From Ruminococcus sp. AM22-13 (GTDB lineage: Bacteria; Bacillota; Clostridia; Lachnospirales; Lachnospiraceae), in assembly GCF_003471165.1 (NCBI RefSeq), contig NZ_QRIL01000027.1:1-53606 (forward strand): a stretch of 53,606 nucleotides of DNA, read 5' to 3'. A program made the position numbers and the translations under genes. Below are positions 1 to 7,775 of the stretch, one piece after another (position 1 is the first letter of the stretch; each line of letters begins with the position of its first letter). The notes under the pieces were generated by a model. It made no database searches. It was not told the origin of the DNA and worked only from the letters and a program-made list of their open reading frames with translations.

Positions 1-37
1 TAACTCATCACTGAAGTAACGAGAATGCGACGCGCAG

Positions 38-181
38 TTATTCAATTGGTTTCGTCAGATTGTTCCTGCGGCAGTATGACTTTACCGTATTCTGCGAAAT
101 GCCAAGTTCCTGTGCTATTTTCAAATATCCGATGCCCTGTCTGCGAAAGGATATGATCTGTTGTTTCTGTGATTCTGTCAT
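38..181 (-). CDS. Small helix-turn-helix protein of mobile-element type
   Basis: A 47-residue reading frame starts at ATG 181 behind a good GGAGG site seven bases upstream. The protein begins MTESQKQQIISFRRQG and carries a sigma-70 region 4-like or recombinase-like helix-turn-helix (KIAQELGISQNTVKSYCRR). Such short HTH proteins commonly sit just upstream of serine recombinase genes in clostridial conjugative elements; here the downstream direction leaves the window, so that partner cannot be seen. DNA binding is inferred from the motif only. It is too short to carry any catalytic domain. Confidence 0.7.
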   Translation of the reverse strand: MTESQKQQIISFRRQGIGYLKIAQELGISQNTVKSYCRRNNLTKPIE

Positions 182-271
182 CCTGTGACCTCCGTTCCGA
201 GGGTGCGTATCGTGTTGTCTGCCCTCTACTGGTGAAAGGACAAAAGGTTACGCTTTAAGAACTGAAAGGCA

Positions 272-313
272 AAAAAATAATGCCCACCAAGGAATCAACT
301 CCTCGATGGGCAT
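272..313 (-). terminator. Intrinsic terminator
   Basis: A nested hairpin (outer arms AATGCCCA/TGGGCATT, inner AGGA/TCCT) is followed on the minus strand by an ATTATTTTTTT tail. It lies after the cell-wall-binding scrap and the 644-residue kinase gene and would end transcription from that side. Confidence 0.75.
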
Positions 314-334
314 TGCTGCTGTGTACTTATTCAG

Positions 335-493
335 TTATCTGAGCAGTTCATTGACACGCTTCTGCACCGCAGAATAATCATAGCCTGCCGCTGTCAGCTT
401 CTGCTTTCTCTCTGAAAAATGGGTATAGAAAAAGCACCGTCCAAATAAACCTTGAACGATGCTCTGATAGTTATCGGATTGTTGCTCAATCTT
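335..493 (-). pseudogene. Cpl-7-type cell-wall-binding repeat remnant
   Basis: Minus-strand codons from 493 down to a TAA at 335 encode a tail ending GYDYSAVQKRVNELLR. This matches the pattern of the CW_7 (Cpl-7) peptidoglycan-binding repeat found at the C-terminus of phage and clostridial lysins and NlpC/P60 hydrolases. No catalytic domain and no start codon are present. It is in frame with, and directly follows, the TAG stop of the upstream histidine kinase, which is probably coincidence. It is read as a relic of a deleted lysin gene, suggesting past phage or conjugative-element content at this end of the window. Confidence 0.5.
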
Positions 494-2428
494 CTATCTC
501 TTTATATTTTGTTTTATTGCAGTGGTCACTGCATCTATATTGAATGGCTTTGAAATGTGTCCGTTCATTCCAGAATCCAAGGATGCCTGTACATCTTCCT
601 TGAAAGCATTTGCAGATTGTGCGATGATTGGAATTTTCGCAGCGTCTGGGCGCTCCTTGCTCATTGCACGTATTGCCCTTGCCGCCTGATGCCCATTCAT
701 TTTAGGCATCAGGATATCCATTAGAATCACATCATATGTGTCTGCTGGATTGTTGGCAAAACAAGCCACTGCGTCCTGTCCGTCTACTGCACGAGTTACA
801 TGCATACCTGCTTCTTCGAGCAGCGCGATTGCCAATTCCGCATTCAGCTCATTATCTTCTGCGAGAAGAACCTTTACTCCATTAAGGCTGACATCCTGTA
901 TCAGATTCAGCTCAGGTATCTGTTTTGGGTCTGCAAGTTCCATAGGAATTTCTACTGTAAAAGACGAACCACACTCTTTCTTGCTGTGAACCGTAATTGT
1001 ACCGCCCATCAGTTCTACATATTGCCTGGAAATTGCCATTCCAAGCCCCGTTCCGGCATAATGTGTTCGTGCGCCGTTATCCTCCTGTGAAAAGGGTTCA
1101 AACAGCCTTTTCTGAAATTCTTCACTCATACCAATGCCATTGTCTTTTACCACATAACTGCCTACAATATGCCGTTCGTCTATGCCCGGTTTGATACTAA
1201 TTTCAAAAGTAATCGTTCCGCCATCTTTTGTAAACTTGACCGCATTACTCAGAAGATTCGTCAATATCTCACGAATTTTTGTTGCATCCGTCAGAACATA
1301 AAGTTCTTTGGGGATGTTGCGATGTATCTCAAATGTTAAATCCCGATTCAGCAGGAGTCCATCCACGATAGCAATCACATTATCTATTAGTACAGGCAAA
1401 TCCTCCGGCTCAGGTGAGAAGCTTACCTTTCCGTTCTCGATACGGCTAAGATCCAGTACATTATTCAATAACAACAGCAGATGCTCTGAACTTATTTTTA
1501 CCTTTTGCAGACTATCGTGAATTTCAGATACATTTGTCTGGTTCAGTGCAATGTCCGTAAATCCGATAATAGCATTCATAGGTGATCGAATATCATGTGA
1601 CATGTTAAGTAAGAAGGATGATTTTGCTCTGTTTGCGGTCTCTGCTTTTTCCGCAGCCTCGCTCAACAAAAGAGTCTGTTCAATTTCATCTTCTCTTTTT
1701 CTTTTATAGCCGATAAAGCAGACAGCACAAAGCAAAAACAGCACACATCCTGCCATAGCTCCAACATAAACGGATGCTCTTCTTGTTCGCTTTACAAGCC
1801 CATACACAGACTGCATATCCATTTCAATGCATAAAGCACCAACTATTTCATCCGAATCGCCCGCTAAATCGCCCGTTATAGGATAACAGGCTGTGAAAAT
1901 AGGACCCCATGTCGTATCAACAATGTTCTGCGAATACACCGTTTCTCCTGAAAGAGCCTTGTTAATATACGGAATCATTTCATCCTCAATATAGTCTCCC
2001 GGATGTCTGACATCTCCTGCGTTGGGATCCAGACCGTCCACCACATAGATCAGCCTGTTTTCTTCATTTCGGGTGGCGGTGTATAAATATCTGGTTGAAT
2101 TCAGCGTTCGAATTTCATTTAGAAACGAGGAAACCTCGTGATACATTTCTGTATTTTCATCAGATTGATGGCGGAGCGTGGCAAATTCTTCTCTTCCGAT
2201 TTTTTTATTTACCAATTTATGGATTGCATCCGCATTTTCCATATCACGTTTGAGTTCCGCTTCAAGGGCGATATCTGTATACGATTTTTGCAGAATATAT
2301 GTATATGCTGATGCCAACAATATGATTGAAAGCGTCAAAACTGCAAATAAACCTATGGAAATCTTAGTAAATCTCTGCTTTAACTCCTGAATGTCTTTGA
2401 CTGACTTCTTGTCCGATTGTGTTTTCAT
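494..2428 (-). CDS. Membrane hybrid sensor histidine kinase
   Basis: This 644-residue kinase has an N-terminal membrane segment (about residues 22-44), an extracytoplasmic sensor region of about 170 residues (Cache-like in outline, not certain), and a second membrane segment (about 220-240). The cytoplasmic part follows: HisKA dimerisation domain with phospho-acceptor H278 (NMSHDIRSPMNA), an ATPase domain with N box, G1 (DNGIGMS) and G2 (GTGLGMAIS), and a C-terminal receiver with acidic pair E534/D535 and acceptor D571 (MDILMPKMNG). It would sense an external signal and pass phosphate internally to its own receiver. No output regulator lies beside it. The start is supported by GGAG nine bases upstream. 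The ligand is unknown. Confidence 0.9.
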   Translation of the reverse strand: MKTQSDKKSVKDIQELKQRFTKISIGLFAVLTLSIILLASAYTYILQKSYTDIALEAELKRDMENADAIHKLVNKKIGREEFATLRHQSDENTEMYHEVSSFLNEIRTLNSTRYLYTATRNEENRLIYVVDGLDPNAGDVRHPGDYIEDEMIPYINKALSGETVYSQNIVDTTWGPIFTACYPITGDLAGDSDEIVGALCIEMDMQSVYGLVKRTRRASVYVGAMAGCVLFLLCAVCFIGYKRKREDEIEQTLLLSEAAEKAETANRAKSSFLLNMSHDIRSPMNAIIGFTDIALNQTNVSEIHDSLQKVKISSEHLLLLLNNVLDLSRIENGKVSFSPEPEDLPVLIDNVIAIVDGLLLNRDLTFEIHRNIPKELYVLTDATKIREILTNLLSNAVKFTKDGGTITFEISIKPGIDERHIVGSYVVKDNGIGMSEEFQKRLFEPFSQEDNGARTHYAGTGLGMAISRQYVELMGGTITVHSKKECGSSFTVEIPMELADPKQIPELNLIQDVSLNGVKVLLAEDNELNAELAIALLEEAGMHVTRAVDGQDAVACFANNPADTYDVILMDILMPKMNGHQAARAIRAMSKERPDAAKIPIIAQSANAFKEDVQASLDSGMNGHISKPFNIDAVTTAIKQNIKR

Positions 2429-2535
2429 TCAATTTGACTCCACTTTTTATTTCGTAGAAATATGTGGAAGGGACTGATGCAAATACCGCATCTGCAGAGC
2501 GTGCATTTTTCCATCAGCTGATTCGCTTTTCAGAT

Positions 2536-2838
2536 TTATCCTTTAATTGTTTCCTCATTCGAGGATTTACATTCTGAAAGGTCAGACAACAATTTCTTGC
2601 TCTCTAAAGCCGCTTCTGCCGCTGTTTCCTGCGGCACGTCCAGTTTTAATTCAAATGGAATGCCGTATTCTCGAACCACAGTTCTCAGAAACATATTGAT
2701 CACAGTTGTCATATGACCGAGTTCATTAAAATCTAATTTCTCGCGTTTATTAGAACGCTCAGCAGAAGTTCTTGCATTGTATTCCAGTTTCCATTCCTTA
2801 CTGCTTCTTGGTGAATTATTAAACAATCTTGAATACAC
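2536..2838 (-). pseudogene. Chimera of transposase tail and DinJ/RelB antitoxin tail
   Basis: The 100-codon frame is a fusion of two unrelated fragments. Residues about 4-37 (RSSKEWKLEYNARTSAERSN, then KREKLDF) match the C-terminal DDE region of IS1182-like transposases. From NELGHMTTVINMFLRTVV to the end it matches the C-terminal half of DinJ/RelB antitoxins (VPQETAAEA follows). The transposase lacks its catalytic core and the antitoxin lacks its ribbon-helix-helix N-terminus; no toxin gene is adjacent. The matching transposase N-terminus lies at 6966-7169 on the same strand. It is probably non-functional, although the junction is in frame. Confidence 0.7.
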
Positions 2839-2909
2839 TCTACTTATAATTATTTCCTTCTCCTCTTAATTATCACTCATCTGCAAATTGATTTTTTTAT
2901 TATCGTGGC

Positions 2910-5900
2910 TTACATCCATTCGTGCAACATTCTGTTCAATTTTTCCATATCAAGAGGTTTCGCAATATGTTCATTCATTCCTGCACTCTTTGCAAGTATC
3001 ACATCCTCCGTAAATGCATTTGCCGTCATTGCAACGATTGGCAACAGCTCACCTTTGTGTTTAGGCAGGGAACGGATAGCTGTAGCCGCCTCATACCCAT
3101 TCATAATCGGCATCTGCACATCCATAAAGACCAAATCATAATATCCATTTGGATGATCTGCTACCTTATCTACAGCTTCTTTTCCATTTACAGCCGTTTC
3201 AATCTCAGCACCTGTCATACCTATGATCTCAGCTGCAACTTCTCTGTTCAGTTCATTATCTTCCACCAAAAGGATTTTCTTTCCTGTATAATCACTTGCA
3301 GCGATATTTTTCAGGTAATCTCTTGCATCCTGACTCGGCTTTCCGGATATTATTTTTTGCAGTGCTGCGGTAAGTCTTGAGCGGAACAACGGTTTTGAAA
3401 TGAATTCATCTACTCCTGCTGCTTTGGCTTCTTCTTCGATTTTTGTATAATCATAGGACGTCAGAACAATGACAGAAACATCAGGTCCTATCTTTTGGCG
3501 TATCTGCCTTGTTGTTTCAATTCCATCCATTCCCGGCATCTGCCAGTCAATAATATATACAAAATAATCATTGCCATTCTCATGACGTTTCACCGCACGC
3601 TCTACTGCCTCTTTTCCTGACAGTACCCACTCTCCGTCGATTCCAATCTCATTAAGAGTAGCCACTGTTCCTTCACAGCATATCTTATCATCATCCACAA
3701 CCAGCACAGGCAAGTTGACCAGTTCATCAATAGTCTCTGACTTTTCATCCCGCAGACGAAGGAAAATAGTAACGGTAAATCTGCTTCCCTTTCCCAGCTT
3801 GCTTTCTACCTTAATGTTTCCATTCATCATATTGACGATATTTCTTGTGATTGCCATTCCCAAACCGGTTCCTTGGATTTCGCTGATGCGTTTATCATCT
3901 TCACGAGTAAACGGGTCAAACATAACCTTTTGAAATTCCTCGCTCATTCCCATACCGTTGTCTTGAATCACAAACTCATAGCATCCTATATCCAGGGAAG
4001 TGGTAGGCTTTTCCGTAATAGAAAACAGTATCTTGCCGCCATCTGGGGTATATTTGATGGCATTACTCATAATATTAGTAAATATCTGTTGTACTCTTAA
4101 ACTGTCTCCTCTTACATATTCATGTTCAATTTTGTTGAGCTGTACTTCAAAATTATGATGGTGAGCTTCAATCTCGGAACGTGTCATTGCGATCAAGTTA
4201 TCTACCAGTTCAGCCAGATTAAAGTCTTCTTCCGTCAGTTCGATCTTTCCATTTTCAATGCGTGACATATCCAGTACTTCATTAATCAAACCAAGCAGAT
4301 GACGGCTCGACTTGGTTATTTTTCCAAGGCAATCAATCACACGATCCGGATGATCAATATTTGCTCCGGCAATGGCTGTCATACCAACGATTGCATTCAT
4401 CGGAGTCCGAATATCATGAGACATATTTGATAAAAACTCTGTCTTTGCCCTGTTTGCCTTGTTAGCCGCTTCATAAGCTTCCTTCAAAGCAATCCTCGAT
4501 TCTATCTCCGCAAGTTTTTCCTGAGTGGTATCCTGTGCGATCAACAGCACCTTTTCAAGTACTCCGTCTTTCCAAGACAAAGGAATGAAAGCCATGCTCT
4601 TAAAATGCTTTTCATCTTCCGTACAATATTCCAGCTTATAAATATCATCCATGCTTCTAATCATGCCACGGATATGATCTGCTGAAATCACTTTGTCAAT
4701 CGTTTCATCCTTTGCCACCACTTTATAGCGGGATGCAATCCTCCTGATCAGGTCATGATATGTTCCGTAAGCATCGTATGGTGGCTTTTTTCCATGCAGA
4801 CTATAAAACTTATAAGTATCATCTTCCAGATTGCACATAGCAAAACGATTGACCAGACGCATTGTTCCCTGAAGAAGCAGATCCATCGCATCATTCTTAC
4901 GTGTCAGCTCCAATATGTTTTCCATTTCTTTTCTGGCTTCTGTAATATCCCGGACGAAGATCATTGCATAGCGTGAACCATCATTTTCTTCTCCTCTCAT
5001 AAGGACATTACGAACCCAGTGTTCATCACCTTGTATCCGTATTCTGCATTCAAGGTTAATTTCTTTTGAACCTTCACTCAGTTTTTCAACAATAAAATTA
5101 CGGTTGTAAAAATGAGAAACCGCTTCCTTGTCCTCATCAACAACATAATTATCCAGGTATGCCTGAATCAGTTCATCCCATGTATGGCTCTTTTCAAAAA
5201 TCTCCAGAAGAGAATCCTCTACTTTTAGTGACTCAAAAGAATTATCCTTTAGATTTACATAATACTCGCAGATATTTCCCTCTGTATAGGCGCGATGAAA
5301 TGCCTCATTTCTCTGTGCTTTCATCTCGCTCTGCTTTCTCTTGTCAATATTTATGAATGTACCGACAATAAAACGTACTGTTCCGTCCAGACGTCTGGTT
5401 GTCTCGGCATTTGCCCGGAACCATTGATAGGAACCATCTTTCATCTTCAAGCGGTATTCACAGTCATATTTCACACTATCTGTTTTGTCTTGAATTGCTT
5501 GCTCTAACAGTGTAAGTGTTGCTTTCTTGTCTTCTGGATGTAACAAATCTGACCACGATTCCAGTTTATTTGGGAAATCAAGAATGTCATGATACCCAAG
5601 CATCGTGCGAAACTCATGACTCCAGTACACTTCCTTAATATTTCCGCTTTTGTCACAATCAAAATGCCACATCCCAGAATGAATCACGTTATTGATCAGT
5701 TTCAGATTCTGCTGCATCCAGTCAATCTGAACAGACAATACCCATACCTGCTTTCCATCATCTGCTATGGCATCTTTCTTGCACATACGGACAAATACAG
5801 GTGTGCCATCGCTCATCAGCATCTGTCCTTCTCCACACCCTTGAAGGCGCTGGAACCTGTCGTATTCAAGAAAGGTCTGGTTTCCTCCATATAAAAGATT

Positions 5901-6134
5901 TCTCAGAGAACCTGATGTTTTCTTTTGAAATTCTTCAAACGTATATCCCAGATTCTTCAACATGTGTGAACTGACCTGTGTAATTGTAAGATTTTCATCA
6001 TAATATCCTGTCATGAATCCAACAATATTCAGTTCGCTCACTGCATCCTGTACGATTTTTTGACAGTTTTCATTTAACTTTGTATTATCCAGTGAAAAGA
6101 TATTATTTTCACTTTGCTTTTCTTTATTGAACAT
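2910..6134 (-). CDS. Cytoplasmic PAS hybrid histidine kinase with two receivers
   Basis: This 1074-residue protein has no membrane segment. Its N-terminal 540 residues look like three PAS-type sensor modules (about 30-140, 150-265, 280-400; the middle one ends FIVGTFINIDKRKQ) plus a further poorly defined sensor region. Then come HisKA with H573 (NMSHDIRTPMNAIVGM), an ATPase domain (DNGMGMS, GTGLGMAI) and two receiver domains with acceptors D863 (DWQMPGMD) and D1005 (MDVQMPIMNG). It overlaps the 3' end of the broken kinase at 6124 by 11 bases, so it is probably translationally coupled, and it lies downstream of the c-di-GMP riboswitch. No separate output regulator is visible. Confidence 0.9.
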   Translation of the reverse strand: MFNKEKQSENNIFSLDNTKLNENCQKIVQDAVSELNIVGFMTGYYDENLTITQVSSHMLKNLGYTFEEFQKKTSGSLRNLLYGGNQTFLEYDRFQRLQGCGEGQMLMSDGTPVFVRMCKKDAIADDGKQVWVLSVQIDWMQQNLKLINNVIHSGMWHFDCDKSGNIKEVYWSHEFRTMLGYHDILDFPNKLESWSDLLHPEDKKATLTLLEQAIQDKTDSVKYDCEYRLKMKDGSYQWFRANAETTRRLDGTVRFIVGTFINIDKRKQSEMKAQRNEAFHRAYTEGNICEYYVNLKDNSFESLKVEDSLLEIFEKSHTWDELIQAYLDNYVVDEDKEAVSHFYNRNFIVEKLSEGSKEINLECRIRIQGDEHWVRNVLMRGEENDGSRYAMIFVRDITEARKEMENILELTRKNDAMDLLLQGTMRLVNRFAMCNLEDDTYKFYSLHGKKPPYDAYGTYHDLIRRIASRYKVVAKDETIDKVISADHIRGMIRSMDDIYKLEYCTEDEKHFKSMAFIPLSWKDGVLEKVLLIAQDTTQEKLAEIESRIALKEAYEAANKANRAKTEFLSNMSHDIRTPMNAIVGMTAIAGANIDHPDRVIDCLGKITKSSRHLLGLINEVLDMSRIENGKIELTEEDFNLAELVDNLIAMTRSEIEAHHHNFEVQLNKIEHEYVRGDSLRVQQIFTNIMSNAIKYTPDGGKILFSITEKPTTSLDIGCYEFVIQDNGMGMSEEFQKVMFDPFTREDDKRISEIQGTGLGMAITRNIVNMMNGNIKVESKLGKGSRFTVTIFLRLRDEKSETIDELVNLPVLVVDDDKICCEGTVATLNEIGIDGEWVLSGKEAVERAVKRHENGNDYFVYIIDWQMPGMDGIETTRQIRQKIGPDVSVIVLTSYDYTKIEEEAKAAGVDEFISKPLFRSRLTAALQKIISGKPSQDARDYLKNIAASDYTGKKILLVEDNELNREVAAEIIGMTGAEIETAVNGKEAVDKVADHPNGYYDLVFMDVQMPIMNGYEAATAIRSLPKHKGELLPIVAMTANAFTEDVILAKSAGMNEHIAKPLDMEKLNRMLHEWM

Positions 6135-6526
6135 TTTTATCCTCCGTATATTCTAAGTCCAACAGGGATGTAAGTACTTCCATTAGTTTATTTATATCAA
6201 AAGGCTTTGAAAGATGAGCATTCATTCCTGCTTCAGCACAATGTTCTTCATCACTCTTAAAGGCATTGGCAGTCACAGCAATGATCGGAATTTCAGCACT
6301 TTCTGAATCCATCTGGCGAATATGCTTTGTAGCATCTATGAACCGTTTCAAAAAGATAAGCTCGATCTGCATTTCCATAATTGCCGAGAACTTCAAGGAG
6401 TTTCTGAATTCCTGCTCCAATACTCTCTCTATTTTTGGCTTTGTCAATTTCTTTTAAAATCCGCAGAATAGCTCCTTCTCCTGCAAGGATACTGTAGTTC
6501 TGCCTGTCAGCCTCCTTTTTTATCAT
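6124..6526 (-). pseudogene. Histidine kinase collapsed by internal deletion
   Basis: Two overlapping frames hold the two ends of one kinase. Codons from 6526 give an N-terminus like the GAF/PAS entry of hybrid kinases (IQKLLEVLGNYGNADRAYLF). About 190 bases on, in another frame, comes the end of a receiver domain (IPIIAVTANAFKSDEEH, then GMNAHLSKPFDINKL). HisKA, the ATPase domain and most of the receiver are missing, so an out-of-frame deletion of well over a thousand bases is inferred, with the junction near 6310-6345. It is the first gene after the c-di-GMP riboswitch, so its loss leaves the riboswitch in front of the 1074-residue kinase. Confidence 0.8.
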
Positions 6527-6605
6527 CTTTAATCTCCGTTATCTTTTTTACTTAATCTTTCTATTTCTTTTCTCTGTTACTCTATTCAGATAAGCTAAAC
6601 CATAA

Positions 6606-6652
6606 TAAAAAGCAAAGAAACTACTACTAATTAACCATAGTATCCCTTTGCT
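6606..6652 (-). terminator. Riboswitch-associated intrinsic terminator
   Basis: On the minus strand AGCAAAG (6652-6646) pairs with CTTTGCT (6617-6611), with an inner TACTA/TAGTA pairing, followed by TTTTATT. It starts a few bases after the GEMM-I aptamer. The 5' arm sequence AGCAAAG also occurs at the 5' edge of the aptamer, giving a possible competing partner for the terminator 3' arm. Confidence 0.8.
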
Positions 6653-6654
6653 AT

Positions 6655-6726
6655 TTCATATGCAACTGGCTGCCATTTTACAGGCCCTATAGCTTTGCGT
6701 CACAGACTTTCGTTTGCTTTGCTAAA
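6655..6726 (-). ncRNA. Cyclic-di-GMP-I (GEMM-I) riboswitch aptamer
   Basis: The minus strand shows the GEMM-I hallmarks in order: GCAAAC, a GAAAG element, GACGCAAAGC, then GGGCC, ATGGCAGCC and a closing GTTGC. Spacing is as expected for a two-helix aptamer with the tetraloop dock. It lies directly before an intrinsic terminator and about 130 bases before the kinase cluster, and 35 bases after a promoter. Established knowledge: GEMM-I RNAs bind c-di-GMP and control motility, surface and signalling genes. Whether this one switches expression on or off cannot be decided by eye. Confidence 0.88.
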
Positions 6727-6760
6727 ATATTTATTTTCTTTTGGAAGTAAAATTAGTTCT

Positions 6761-6787
6761 ATTATAGCCCCCCGAAAAATGTGTCAA
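6761..6787 (-). promoter_or_regulatory. Promoter of the riboswitch/kinase transcript
   Basis: Perfect TTGACA (6787-6782) and TATAAT (6766-6761) hexamers on the minus strand are separated by 15 bases, slightly short of the 17-base optimum. The first transcribed bases would lie about 30 bases ahead of the aptamer. Confidence 0.65.
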
Positions 6788-6965
6788 TTTGTATTTCACA
6801 ATACGCTCATATAAATGATATAGTAAATCCAACATATTCTCATTCTTTAAATCGTTTAAATGGCACAAAATTAAAAATAAAAACCAGCAAAATGGTTTCG
6901 GTTGATTTTCTATTAAATTGGCTGTTATATTCTACCATGTCATCCTGCTTTTGTCTAATTCATTT

Positions 6966-7169
6966 TCAGATACAAGTACTATTTCTTGAACAACCTCCCT
7001 GCTTATCTCCGTTTTCAGCATACGGTTTTTCACCGATCTTTGGGAATATCTCATCAGCAAAATATTTTGCCCATGATTTTTCCAACATTCGCTGTTCCCG
7101 TTTTGTCAGAAAATGAAAAGAATCTGTAAAAGATAACTGCTGAATAGGTACGAGCTTTTGACGCTTAAA
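6966..7169 (-). pseudogene. IS1182-like transposase, N-terminal fragment
   Basis: An open frame without a start codon encodes QQLSFTDSFHFLTKREQRML, followed by EKSWAKYFADEIFPKIGEKP, after which the sequence diverges and stops at TGA 6966. This is the conserved N-terminus of a common clostridial IS1182-like transposase (DUF772 type). The C-terminus of what looks like the same family lies at 2536-2838 on the same strand, so the kinase island lies between the two halves. Family naming is from recalled sequence patterns. Confidence 0.6.
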
Positions 7170-7389
7170 TCATGATATAAAACATAAAGCTAAAATTCAA
7201 TGGTTGTTCCGATACTATTTTCTTGACCATATATCCGCCGACTGAACCGTTCTGTTTGGATGTCAGGTTACCGTTGTATCCATCTGTAAGCGGTACACCT
7301 AATTCGTTTGCAACCTCGAATTTGAAACGGTCTAACGCACCTTTTGCTTCTGGTACAGCTGCCTGGTTAGAAGATTTTGTGTTTGACAT
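7165..7389 (-). CDS. Small acid-soluble spore protein, alpha/beta type, altered C-terminus
   Basis: The protein carries the alpha/beta SASP core: EAKGALDRFKFEVANELGV (GPR protease cleavage region) and NGNLTSKQNGSVGGYMVKKI. Such proteins coat and protect DNA in dormant spores and are degraded by GPR at germination. The start is taken at ATG 7389 (MSNTKSS), eight bases after an AAGGAGG site; an upstream in-frame ATG at 7419 has no such site. After MVKKIVSEQ the last dozen residues (PLNFSFMFYIMI) do not resemble a SASP tail and run into the transposase remnant, so the 3' end was replaced by an insertion. The helix-forming core is intact, so the protein may still work. Confidence 0.85.
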   Translation of the reverse strand: MSNTKSSNQAAVPEAKGALDRFKFEVANELGVPLTDGYNGNLTSKQNGSVGGYMVKKIVSEQPLNFSFMFYIMI

Positions 7390-7514
7390 ATCAATTTCCT
7401 CCTTGGTTGTTGTTTTCATTTTTGATTGTTTTGGTGTTGCAATGCTAGTATATGAAGCTAGAAGAATAATACTCTGGAAGTTTTCGTATACTAAGGAAGA
7501 GCATGGAAAATTTA

Positions 7515-7543
7515 TTGCAATTTTATATTTTTTACGGTATAAT
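7515..7543 (+). promoter_or_regulatory. Promoter of the symporter leader
   Basis: TTGCAA (7515-7520) and TATAAT (7538-7543) are exactly 17 bases apart. Transcription from here would give a leader of roughly 225 bases before the symporter start codon at 7776. Confidence 0.7.
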
Positions 7544-7549
7544 TACATT

Positions 7550-7775
7550 TAACTACTGAGATTAATCTTTAATTTCAGACAGATATTTGTATCTGTGTAT
7601 ATGTGTGTAACTAAAAGACGAACCGTACAAAGGCGTACATCACATGAACTATCGTGTATGTATGCCTTTTTTTATATAACATTAATTTTTTATTATATAA
7701 AACGGTATCTTTAAAGTTCAAAGATGTATCTTCTTTTCTTTACTCACATAAATTCATAAAAAGGAGAGGAAGCCT
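7550..7775 (+). promoter_or_regulatory. Structured 5' leader with attenuator-like terminator
   Basis: Downstream of the 7515 promoter the leader has a perfect ACAGATA/TATCTGT hairpin (about 7580-7600). Then comes a strong hairpin at 7629-7673 (arms AAAGGCGTACATCAC and GTGTATGTATGCCTTT) followed by a T-run, still about 100 bases before the symporter ATG. No plus-strand gene lies upstream, so a terminator here implies premature-termination control. I could not match the region to a glycine riboswitch, a T-box or another known class. Confidence 0.5.

Noticed and set aside
10..26. ACTGAAGTAACGAGAAT resembling 46491-46507
   Set aside because: A 16 of 17 match is intriguing, but flanks do not align and chance similarity in AT-rich DNA cannot be excluded.
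7461..7495. Plus-strand GAATA and CGTATACTA pattern like a forespore sigma factor promoter
   Set aside because: No spore gene follows on that strand, and the vegetative-type promoter at 7515 explains the symporter better.
7223..7552. Plus-strand open frame over the SASP gene
   Set aside because: It is the antisense shadow of a clear SASP with its own ribosome site.
7550..7680. Glycine riboswitch or T-box before the symporter
   Set aside because: The conserved core motifs of both classes are absent; kept only as an unassigned leader.
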